Positions 26,312-34,309 of a DNA stretch of 47,483 bases are shown one piece after another. How positions within the stretch are numbered: position 1 is the stretch's first letter; each line of letters starts with the position of its first letter. The notes below the pieces were generated by a model. It ran no database searches. It worked only from the letters and a program-made list of their open reading frames with translations, and was not told the origin of the DNA. Source of the DNA: JBALVT01 sp045110675 (GTDB taxonomy: Bacteria; Pseudomonadota; Gammaproteobacteria; Pseudomonadales; Halieaceae); contig JBGCGJ010000013.1 in the NCBI GenBank assembly GCA_045110675.1, positions 1-47,483 of the forward strand. The letters run 5' to 3'. Made by a program: the position numbers and the translations under genes.

Positions 26312-26325
26312 TTAACAATGTTAAA
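26294..26325. promoter_or_regulatory. Twin palindromic operators for the TetR regulator
   Basis: Copy 2 (26311-26325) is a perfect 7-bp palindrome around one base, TTTAACA-A-TGTTAAA. Copy 1 (26294-26309) shares 11 of its first 12 bases. The copies start 17 nt apart and cover the -10 region of the dioxygenase promoter. This is what a TetR dimer pair site should look like; binding by the adjacent regulator is inferred. Confidence 0.7.
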
Positions 26326-26347
26326 AATATAACTCAGGAGATTTCCC

Positions 26348-27523
26348 ATGCCTTACAACGATTATGCGGCATCCATTGAAGCTTGTGCTGCGCACTACGG
26401 CGAAGATGCAGACGCGGTTAGATCTTATATGTATGAGGGCCAGAAGAAGGCCTTGGCACTGCCAAACCGTGGTCCTGTTCGATTTGACGATAACGGCTCT
26501 CTACATCAAAGCATTCGAGAGGCCTATGGTAAATATGGCTTCTATGTTTTTGAAGGCGTCATCAGTCCTCGCGAGATGGCCGATATTAAAGCGGATATGT
26601 CCGAGCTTCGCTCTAGGTTTCCGACCCATCCCAACTCGAAAGTGGATGCTCAGGGTCGTCCTGCGTTGGGAGTCAATTGCATAGGAGATGGGCTCGTGTG
26701 GGTCAAACCTCTGAGCGATCCCTTGGGCGGAACTGCTATTGCAAATGGGCGTCACCAGGTAAAACTTACGGAATTGACGGCGGCGGACGATGCTCCCGAT
26801 GAAGCGCCGTTTGTCTTGTGGGGATCACTGCAATTTTCAGATGCGGCCCTGCGGATATACGGCCACCCGCAGTTACTAAGAGTTGCGGCGGATATCAACG
26901 GGGAGGACTTCGCACCGTTCAACGAGGTGCTGTTCATTAAGGATCCCGGTCTGGGTGCTGCGGTTTCCTGGCACCAGGACGGTGATACTCACTGGGACAA
27001 TCCCGATTTTGACCCTGAGATTCACGGCTTCAATTTTATGGCGCAGGTCTACGGCAGCACGCCCGTCAACGGCGTGTGGGTTGTACCCGGTACTCACAAA
27101 GTTGGCAAAGTGGATATTGTCGAGATGGTGAAAGAGTCTGGCAGTGAACGATTGCGCGATGCCGTTCCTCTCGTCTGTGAGCCCGGCGATGTTGTGATGT
27201 GCAATCGACAGCTTGTCCATGGTTCTTTTGCCAACACGGGTTTTGAGCCGCGTTTGACAATTAACTTTGGTTTCCATCGTCGCTCGTCTGTGCTCGATGT
27301 GAAGGGTGCGGGTATTCATAGCCCTGCTGCGGTTTATGATGACAAGGTGATCCGTGAACGTTCGCGCGTGATTGGCTTGGCCATCGCTGCGCGCCAACAG
27401 CAATACTCTGACGAAACTCCCTATGTCTACAAGCCCTTTGTTGAAGGTGGCGAGACCTATGTCTGGAACTCCGCTGCCAAGGAAGGACTGCGCGATTACA
27501 ACTTGCTTGATCTGAGCATTTGA
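26348..27523 (+). CDS. Phytanoyl-CoA dioxygenase (PhyH) family protein
   Basis: 391-aa probable Fe(II)/2-oxoglutarate-dependent oxygenase, cytoplasmic. The metal triad is visible: His209-x-Asp211 in SWHQDGDTHW and His291 in LVHGSF, with Arg302 in EPRLTINFGF placed to bind 2-oxoglutarate. PhyH-like enzymes hydroxylate diverse small molecules (acyl-CoAs, ectoine, halogenated or aromatic compounds), so the substrate is open. Regulation by the divergent TetR repressor implies an inducible catabolic or detoxifying step. A TonB receptor gene follows convergently, which may supply the substrate. Confidence 0.9.
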   Translation: MPYNDYAASIEACAAHYGEDADAVRSYMYEGQKKALALPNRGPVRFDDNGSLHQSIREAYGKYGFYVFEGVISPREMADIKADMSELRSRFPTHPNSKVDAQGRPALGVNCIGDGLVWVKPLSDPLGGTAIANGRHQVKLTELTAADDAPDEAPFVLWGSLQFSDAALRIYGHPQLLRVAADINGEDFAPFNEVLFIKDPGLGAAVSWHQDGDTHWDNPDFDPEIHGFNFMAQVYGSTPVNGVWVVPGTHKVGKVDIVEMVKESGSERLRDAVPLVCEPGDVVMCNRQLVHGSFANTGFEPRLTINFGFHRRSSVLDVKGAGIHSPAAVYDDKVIRERSRVIGLAIAARQQQYSDETPYVYKPFVEGGETYVWNSAAKEGLRDYNLLDLSI

Positions 27524-27602
27524 TTCGCATCTACGTCCTGCGAGAAGGGATAATGCAACGTTACTGGCAGTGACAGGCCGGGCCATATCGGCCGTCTGGT
27601 GC

Positions 27603-27625
27603 GCTGGACTCGTTGTGTGTCCAGC
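27603..27625. terminator. Hairpin between convergent genes
   Basis: A 7-bp stem GCTGGAC/GTCCAGC with a 9-nt loop lies between the dioxygenase and TonB receptor stops. No T tract follows on either strand, so terminator function is uncertain. Confidence 0.35.
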
Positions 27626-27635
27626 TAGAAAAACC

Positions 27636-30050
27636 CTAAAACCGATAGCGTCCCTGTATCGCAATGGATCGTGGTCGTTCGGGAACACCAAAGTAACTAT
27701 TTGAATCGGTTAGGGGAACATCGTTGTTCCAAACTCGAGTCTCTTTGTCGGTCAGGTTCTTGCCGATCAGGGCAATTGACCAGATGTCATCCGCACTGGC
27801 GAGCGCCAGGCGCGCATTCACCTTGGTATAGCTGTCGTGAACTGTGTTGGGATCCAGGTCCAGCGCCGAGTAGAAATCATCTGTGTAGTTGAGATCCAGA
27901 TTGGCTCGCAACTCAAGACTACTGCCGATCGGGTGAATATACTCGACGTTCAGATTGGCGCTCATATCCGGTGCAAACAACAGCGTTTCATCTTTGAGGT
28001 TTTGCAAGCCTGAACCGCCTGGAGCGATGTTACTGCCATCGGGAAGCAGGCAACCGGGATTGTTCAAGGGGTCGGTTGTTTGAGGAATAGTGCAGGTAGC
28101 GGTATTAAAAAACTCGTAATTGGTATCGAGATAGGCGACCGAGCCACCCAAAGTCCAGCTTTCGGTCAGGCGCCAACGGCCGTCCAACTCTATGCCCTGG
28201 CTGACGGATTCGCCAGCATTGCCTACCTTGAACACATCGCCGACTAAAGAGCTAACCTGCAGGTCTTCGTATTCCATGCGAAATATGGCAACGTTGAGTT
28301 CGGCGGCACCGTCGGCAAGGGTCATTTTGGCACCTATTTCGTACGCCACCACGGTCTCGTCGTCGTATTCGAGTATTGAGGCATCATTCCCGGGGAAGCT
28401 GCCACCATCGGGCTCGCCCGTAAAAATATTTCCGGTGCGGATGACGGGCCCTGGGCCGGTATAGGCTGCATCGAATCCGCCGCCTTTGAAACCGGTGCTC
28501 ACGCTGGCGTAGGCCATCATGTCATCGGTTGCGTCCCACTGAACGTTGAGAGACCAGGTAAATTTTTCCTCGTCTCGTTCCAGCCCCCTGAAATTGTGAG
28601 AACGTAGGTCCTCTATCAGACCACCTGAGGCTGGGTTAGCCAACACGATAGTGTTCGCTGCGGGGAGGGCGGCTCCAGCGCGCGCGCCTAGTCCGGGAGC
28701 AAAGGTCTGCTTGTCCAACTCCTTGGTTTCTTCATTGTAACGAATACCAGCGCCAATTCGCACGGTATCCGCCACGCTCCAGGTACCCTGTGCGAAGACC
28801 GCCCAACTGTCGGATTCCTGGGCGTAAAATCCCGGCCGGCCATCCTGCGTGGTTGCCAGCGCGGGAACCGATATCGGCCCGGACAGCAAAAAATCCAGCG
28901 CAATATTCGGGCTACTTCTATCGAGCTCTGACTGTTGATAGTAGGCGCCGACAATCCAGTCCAGGGTTTCACCACCCGGAGACACTAATCGCAGTTCCTG
29001 GCTGTACTGCTTGTATTCTTCTATCGGCTGACGATGCAAACTGGGTGTAGCGGAGAAATCTGAATTGCGCGCCGATTCGAAATCGTATGCGGAATAGGCG
29101 GAAATGGAAGTCACAGTAGCAAAATCCAGGTACCAGTTGAGCGTCAGGGCAAATACATCGGTTTGAGTGTCATCCCAGTCCGAGAAATCGAAAGCGGCCC
29201 TGTCGTTGTCATCGATGATCGGGAATACTTCCTGGCCTAGAAAATTTAACGGTTGATCAGACCGATAGACCACTGCCGGCTTGGCGTCGGTCTGAAAATC
29301 GCCGTGTTCTATCTTGGCCAATACTTCCAGAGATTCAGTGGGTTCCCAGCGTAAGGTCGCCCGGGTGTAGAGATTGTCTTTGTCGGGGCCTTCCTCGTTA
29401 AGTTGTTCATTGTCCCACCAACCGTCGAAGGCGTCATAGCGCACTGCCAGACGGCCGGAAAGTGTATCTGAGATAGGGCCGGACAGAACAAGATTGACCA
29501 GCTGTTCACCGTGCTCCGGCTCATAGAGTGCGTCTACATACCCTTCGAACTCATCGCTTGGCTTGGCGCTGGTGATATTGATTGCCCCACCAATGGTGTT
29601 TTTGCCGAACAAGATACCCTGTGGCCCTTTTAAAATTTCCACTCTGGCCAAATCCATCGTTAACGGCACAGCTGCCAAACGGCCTCGGCCTGAGTAAACC
29701 CCATCAATATAGAGGCCGACTGACTGTTCGAAGCCGCCGTTTGTGCCGGATCCGACACCTCGAATAAATATATTGGGCTGTGCCTGGCCGCTGTTGATAT
29801 TTACGTTGGGTGTATACAAAGTCAGTTCTTCAAGCCCTGTGATGCCAATGTCGTTAATCTTCTCCCCGCTCATGGCCGCGACGGAAATGGGCACATCTTG
29901 CAGGCTCTGCTCTCGTTTCTGCGCGGTGACAATCACCTCCTCAAGCATCAGTTGTGCCTGCGCCGGCGCTGCAGCCAGCGCGGCACCTGCACTACCCAGC
30001 GCAGCGACAAGCAGTAGTTTGGGTGAACGAGTGAGATTGCTACTTATCAT
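27636..30050 (-). CDS. TonB-dependent outer-membrane receptor
   Basis: 804-aa outer-membrane transporter. The signal peptide (about 1-32, AQAQ region) is followed by a TonB-box-like EEVIVTAQKREQSLQDVPISV. The plug domain contains NIFIRGVGSG, VGLYIDGVYSGR and RVEILKGPQGILFGKNTIGGAINI. The beta-barrel ends with the required terminal Phe (IQGRYRF). The plug style is that of receptors abundant in marine Proteobacteria and sphingomonads for non-siderophore substrates. ATG 30050. Next to the dioxygenase, DUF3604 and sulfatase genes it suggests uptake of an organic, possibly sulfated, molecule. Confidence 0.95.
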   Translation of the reverse strand: MISSNLTRSPKLLLVAALGSAGAALAAAPAQAQLMLEEVIVTAQKREQSLQDVPISVAAMSGEKINDIGITGLEELTLYTPNVNINSGQAQPNIFIRGVGSGTNGGFEQSVGLYIDGVYSGRGRLAAVPLTMDLARVEILKGPQGILFGKNTIGGAINITSAKPSDEFEGYVDALYEPEHGEQLVNLVLSGPISDTLSGRLAVRYDAFDGWWDNEQLNEEGPDKDNLYTRATLRWEPTESLEVLAKIEHGDFQTDAKPAVVYRSDQPLNFLGQEVFPIIDDNDRAAFDFSDWDDTQTDVFALTLNWYLDFATVTSISAYSAYDFESARNSDFSATPSLHRQPIEEYKQYSQELRLVSPGGETLDWIVGAYYQQSELDRSSPNIALDFLLSGPISVPALATTQDGRPGFYAQESDSWAVFAQGTWSVADTVRIGAGIRYNEETKELDKQTFAPGLGARAGAALPAANTIVLANPASGGLIEDLRSHNFRGLERDEEKFTWSLNVQWDATDDMMAYASVSTGFKGGGFDAAYTGPGPVIRTGNIFTGEPDGGSFPGNDASILEYDDETVVAYEIGAKMTLADGAAELNVAIFRMEYEDLQVSSLVGDVFKVGNAGESVSQGIELDGRWRLTESWTLGGSVAYLDTNYEFFNTATCTIPQTTDPLNNPGCLLPDGSNIAPGGSGLQNLKDETLLFAPDMSANLNVEYIHPIGSSLELRANLDLNYTDDFYSALDLDPNTVHDSYTKVNARLALASADDIWSIALIGKNLTDKETRVWNNDVPLTDSNSYFGVPERPRSIAIQGRYRF

Positions 30051-30402
30051 TGTATATCCCCGGTTGACGTAAGGTATTTTTATTCAGCGTTCAAATCTGT
30101 AAATTCTTTGCGAGTCCATACTGGCGTGATTCACAATTGTTTCGTTGGTTGGCTTAAACACCCTGTGTGCCGCGTACAACAGCACAGTTTTTTGAACTAA
30201 TGAAAGTTGAGAGTAATAGTAGTATAGCTGTGATTTAGATGAGTGATGTCGCAACCCCAGAAATGCGTTCATGCTTTGTTGTAATTGATTACATTGGGCT
30301 AGTATGAATAACCACATGCTTGATGATTGGGTGAAACGGGTTGGTGGAAATGGAGTCGCAGTGTTTTCCGAAACTTCTATCCCTTAGAGAGTGGTTTTAA
30401 CG
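30051..30402. promoter_or_regulatory. Divergent intergenic region with a palindrome
   Basis: This 352-nt gap separates the TonB receptor and DUF3604 genes and holds no convincing gene. At 30280-30293 there is a palindrome TGTAAT-TG-ATTACA. A possible -35 TTGTAA (30279-30284) and -10 TATGAA (30303-30308), spacer 18, overlap it and face the DUF3604 gene. The receptor promoter is not clear. Confidence 0.4.
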
Positions 30403-32499
30403 ATGAAAAAAATACTACTGGGATTACTTTTCCTGATAGTTTTCGGCCTCGGGTGGTTCTACGTAGTCGGCAAAGGCTGGCTGGGAGACCCTTGGTCGCC
30501 AGTGGCGCCGGCCTCGGGCCCAAGGCCAAGCGATAATAGTGTTGAGCACGCCGCGACCGAGTCGCAGGTTCTGTTTGGCGATTTGCATACGCACACTAAT
30601 TACTCCATGGATGCCTACCTGTTCAATACCTCACTCGTCAAAGGGGGTGGAGTGGTAACACCGGCAGACGCCTGTGATTTCGCGCGCTATTGTTCCGCAC
30701 TGGATTTCTGGAGTATTAACGATCACGCCGAAGGGCTCACGCCGCGAGTGTGGAATGACACCTTGGCCTCGATCCGCGCTTGTAATCAACGAGCCGGCGA
30801 TCCGAGTCATCCCGATATGGTTTCCTTTGTGGGGTGGGAGTGGTCTCACACGAGCAAAGCCGATGTCTCTAAACATTATGGCCACAAGAATGTGATTTTT
30901 CGCAGTTGGGAAGAGGGCGAGACGCCCACGCGGCCAATTGGCTCTCAAGAGAGAAATATATGGTCGCGGATTCCGAGCGCAGCCCTGGGTCTTATAAGCC
31001 TCTCAGAAAGTGTGTCTAACACCGCCGATTTAGCCTGGTATATGCAGGAGTCCAGGGATACGCCCCTATGTTCCCCAGATGTACCTGCAGATCAGCTTCC
31101 CAATGATTGTCGTGAAGTGGCATTAACTCCACAGAGTCTCTATCGGAAGTTGGACGAGTGGGGGTTTGACGCGCTGGTTATTCCCCATGGTTTGTCCTGG
31201 GGTACTACCAATCCACTGACGGCCAATTTCAAGAGTCAGCTCGATCAGCACGACCAACGTTATCAGAAGCTGCTAGAGGTTTACTCCGGTCACGGTAGTT
31301 CAGAAGTATTTGAAGACTTTGAACGAGTGGGGAAAACGACAGCGGGCAAATTGTTCTGCCCGCCAAGTACGGAAAATTTTACGCCCTGCTGTCAACAGGC
31401 GGCAATCATTACCCGCGATCGCTGTGAAGATCCAGAATCGGCAGCTTGTAGGTCGCAGGTCGAATCGATCACCGCCGAGTTTCTCGCATCAGGCGCGCCA
31501 AAGGGACGCTCACTGCTCAAAGAGGCAACGCTGGAAGAGTGGGAGGGTTGCGGCCAGTTGCAGAATAATTTCCAGCCGAGCTCGATGTACGTGCCACGTA
31601 TGTCGGCTCAGCATAATATGGCCTTGGGATTTGACGCCCAAGGCGACCCCGGCCGAGTCAAAATGGGATTGATAGGATCCAGTGATGGTCATCAGGCGCG
31701 CCCCGGCAGCAGTTATAAAGAATCCAATCGATTGCTCTACACCGACCACAAGGACACTGGAAAATCCGGCCCCGGAGCTGACTTTTACAAAGCGGACAAG
31801 GAGTCAGGGGGATTTTATTACACCGGAGGTCTGGTAGCTGTTCATGCAACTGGTAGAGACCGAGACGCGATCTGGGATGCCTTGGACAAACGCAATGTCT
31901 ATGCAACTTCGGGTGATCGTATGCTTGTATGGTTTGATTTGCTCAACGGACCTTCAGGCGAAGTGCCAATGGGCAGCGAAGTGATAATGACCGAAACGCC
32001 AAAGTTCCGTGTGCGTGCCCTGGGTGCATTTCAACAGCGTGAGGGCTGCCCCGAGTACGCCAACGAGGCATTGGGCAGTGAGCGTATTCAGTCCTTGTGT
32101 GGTGGTGAGTGCTACAACCCCGGCAATGAACGCAAAGCCCTCCGTCGCATCGAAATTGTTCGTATTCAACCTCAGATCAAACCGGATGAAAAAATTGCAC
32201 CACTGATCCAGGAAAACTGGAAGGTACTTGAATGTCCTACAGCGGATGACGGTTGCGTCTTCGAATTTGAAGATCCCGATTATGTCAGTGGTGCACGACC
32301 CACACTTTACTATGCGCGTGTTATTCAGGAGGCCGAGAATCTGATTGTAGGCGACCCCTTTGGCTGTGAGTTCGATAGCGAGGGCAACTGCATAAAACGG
32401 AATTACTGTATTGGTGCCAATGCAACGCCAGATAAAAATTGTCTGGCGGAAGCTGAGCCGCGAGCCTGGTCATCGCCAATCTTTTTGGAAAGCCGATGA
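30403..32499 (+). CDS. DUF3604-domain membrane-anchored protein
   Basis: 698 aa from ATG 30403 (a GTG at 30391 is possible). One N-terminal hydrophobic helix (about 2-24) acts as anchor or uncleaved signal. The domain begins with FGDLHTHTNYSMDAYLFNT, a PHP-like HxH metal motif, followed by FWSINDHAEGLTP, VGWEWSHTS and, near the end, SSDGHQARPGSSY and NVYATSGDRMLVWF. DUF3604 is a PHP-superfamily metal hydrolase of unknown substrate, common in marine bacteria beside TonB receptors. Many Cys residues suggest disulfides in the periplasm. Its TGA overlaps the sulfatase ATG by 4 nt, so the two are coupled. Confidence 0.9.
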   Translation: MKKILLGLLFLIVFGLGWFYVVGKGWLGDPWSPVAPASGPRPSDNSVEHAATESQVLFGDLHTHTNYSMDAYLFNTSLVKGGGVVTPADACDFARYCSALDFWSINDHAEGLTPRVWNDTLASIRACNQRAGDPSHPDMVSFVGWEWSHTSKADVSKHYGHKNVIFRSWEEGETPTRPIGSQERNIWSRIPSAALGLISLSESVSNTADLAWYMQESRDTPLCSPDVPADQLPNDCREVALTPQSLYRKLDEWGFDALVIPHGLSWGTTNPLTANFKSQLDQHDQRYQKLLEVYSGHGSSEVFEDFERVGKTTAGKLFCPPSTENFTPCCQQAAIITRDRCEDPESAACRSQVESITAEFLASGAPKGRSLLKEATLEEWEGCGQLQNNFQPSSMYVPRMSAQHNMALGFDAQGDPGRVKMGLIGSSDGHQARPGSSYKESNRLLYTDHKDTGKSGPGADFYKADKESGGFYYTGGLVAVHATGRDRDAIWDALDKRNVYATSGDRMLVWFDLLNGPSGEVPMGSEVIMTETPKFRVRALGAFQQREGCPEYANEALGSERIQSLCGGECYNPGNERKALRRIEIVRIQPQIKPDEKIAPLIQENWKVLECPTADDGCVFEFEDPDYVSGARPTLYYARVIQEAENLIVGDPFGCEFDSEGNCIKRNYCIGANATPDKNCLAEAEPRAWSSPIFLESR

Positions 32500-34175
32500 G
32501 AGTTCCTTTTGTGAATCATTTCACTTGGTTTTTTGTGGCATTGCTCTTTGGCCAAAGTCTCTACGCACAGGAAAGGCCGAACATTTTGCTGCTGATGGCC
32601 GAGGACATGAGCGCGCGAGTCGGTGCCTTTGGAGATAGCGTCGCGCATACGCCCACACTGGACACTCTAGCGTCTCGGGGTGTTATGTACCCAAACACAT
32701 TCACCACCGCAGGTGTCTGCGCTCCGAGCAGGGCGGCGCATATTTTGGGTATGCATCAAATTTCTACAGGCGCACAACATATGCGAACGGGCTCGCGTCC
32801 GGAAGGAGGTTATTTCGCAGTGCCACCGCCGCAGGTAAAAGCTTACCCCGAGTTCTTGCGCGCAGCTGGTTACTACACCTTTACAGATACCAAGCTGGAC
32901 TATCAGTTCAGCTCCGCATTTCCCAACAGCGGACCTTTCACGATTTGGGATGAGGAGGGACAGGACGATCCAGACTGGCGAGGTCGCGAACCAGGCCAGC
33001 CTTTTTTCGGATTTCGGAATTTCATGGTCACCCATGAAAGTGGTGTTTTCACGCCCTTAGGTGAAATGCCCAACAGCATTATGCACTTTGTAATGCAGCT
33101 TATGCGCTGGTGGAAAGTTGATGGCACTCCGGAGCAGTTGACCGACCCTAATGCGATTGAGTTGCCACCCTACTATCCAGATACGCCAACGGTTCGCCAG
33201 GATATTGCGCGGCATTACGACAATATTGCTTTTATGGATAAAGAAGTCGCAGCGATTCTGGCGAAGTTGGAAGCGGATGGTTTGGCGGATTCCACCATCG
33301 TTATTTGGACGACAGATCACGGCGATGGCTTGCCCAGAGCAAAGCGCGAATTGTTTGATTCAGGCATTAAAGTCCCGATGATTGTTCGGTGGCCCGAGGC
33401 ATTCAAACCAGAAGGAGTGGCTCCGGGAACTTTCGATGAACGCCTTATCAGCTTTGTGGATCTAGCTCCGACACTTTTGAAGCTTGCGGGTGCAGAGGTT
33501 CCTGCCTACCTGCATGGCCAAGATTTTTCATCGCCGCTCATTAGCCCACGACAGTACATTTTCGCATCGCGAGATCGGATTGATGAAGTGCCAGACCGAC
33601 AGCGAGCCGTCCGCGATCAGCGCTTTAAATACATTCGTAGTTGGCAACCCGATCAGATCGAGGGGCATGAATTACTCTACCGGGACAATATCGACATGGT
33701 GCGAGAAATGCGTGAAATGTATCGGGCCGGAAGATTAAATGCCGCACAAAGCCGTTGGTTTGAAGCGCCGGGTGAAGAGCGCCTCTTCGACCTGGAGAAA
33801 GATCCTTTTGAGCTGAATAACGTTGTTGATGATCCTCAATACCAGCCTGAGCTTGCTCGATTGCGTGGGGTTTTAATCAACAGGCTCGCATACATTGGAG
33901 ACTGGAGCGAAGACCCAGAGGCAAAAATGGTGGAGCGTTTTGCTCCAGGGGGTGAGCGAAGAGTCACGGCGCAACCCAATATTCATCTCCGTGCGGGTGG
34001 CTTACGGATTGATACTCCTGATGAGGGTGCATCTATCGCGTATCGTATTGGCGAGGGCCCGTGGCGTTTGTACAGCGGTCCGGTGCCATTGCCAAGAGGG
34101 CAGAGCTTCGAGGCGAAAGCGGTCCGCTACGGGTGGGAAGAGAGTGCTGTTACCGAAACCGAATTGACACCTTAG
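32496..34175 (+). CDS. Type I sulfatase
   Basis: 559-aa exported arylsulfatase-superfamily enzyme. The signal peptide ends near AQE (residue about 26). The formylglycine motif is CAPSR with Cys75 as the residue to be modified. The metal site reads MAEDMSARV, with Glu-Asp where many sulfatases have Asp-Asp, and the later DHGDGLPRAKRELFDSGIKVPMIVRWPE resembles the heparan-N-sulfatase branch. A sulfated saccharide or small molecule is therefore the likely substrate. The Cys-type site needs a formylglycine-generating enzyme encoded elsewhere. The C-terminal 70 residues look like an extra small beta domain. Confidence 0.92.
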   Translation: MRVPFVNHFTWFFVALLFGQSLYAQERPNILLLMAEDMSARVGAFGDSVAHTPTLDTLASRGVMYPNTFTTAGVCAPSRAAHILGMHQISTGAQHMRTGSRPEGGYFAVPPPQVKAYPEFLRAAGYYTFTDTKLDYQFSSAFPNSGPFTIWDEEGQDDPDWRGREPGQPFFGFRNFMVTHESGVFTPLGEMPNSIMHFVMQLMRWWKVDGTPEQLTDPNAIELPPYYPDTPTVRQDIARHYDNIAFMDKEVAAILAKLEADGLADSTIVIWTTDHGDGLPRAKRELFDSGIKVPMIVRWPEAFKPEGVAPGTFDERLISFVDLAPTLLKLAGAEVPAYLHGQDFSSPLISPRQYIFASRDRIDEVPDRQRAVRDQRFKYIRSWQPDQIEGHELLYRDNIDMVREMREMYRAGRLNAAQSRWFEAPGEERLFDLEKDPFELNNVVDDPQYQPELARLRGVLINRLAYIGDWSEDPEAKMVERFAPGGERRVTAQPNIHLRAGGLRIDTPDEGASIAYRIGEGPWRLYSGPVPLPRGQSFEAKAVRYGWEESAVTETELTP

Positions 34176-34309
34176 CCTTCGCGTTTCGCGGGAAAACTGT
34201 CGACTGGGTCACAATTTGACCGATATCACGTTGACCGGAGTAGGAAAAAAGCGGTCGACGACCTCCCTGAGTTTGTTCGGTCGTGCCAAAAAGACTTACA
34301 CTTACCCTC

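Noticed and set aside
26876..27691. 271-aa minus-strand frame overlapping the PhyH gene and the TonB receptor end
   Set aside because: It overlaps two well-supported genes and has no domain.
30084..30317. 77-aa minus-strand frame in the gap upstream of the TonB receptor
   Set aside because: No ribosome site, no domain and a compositionally odd run of tyrosines; more likely regulatory DNA.
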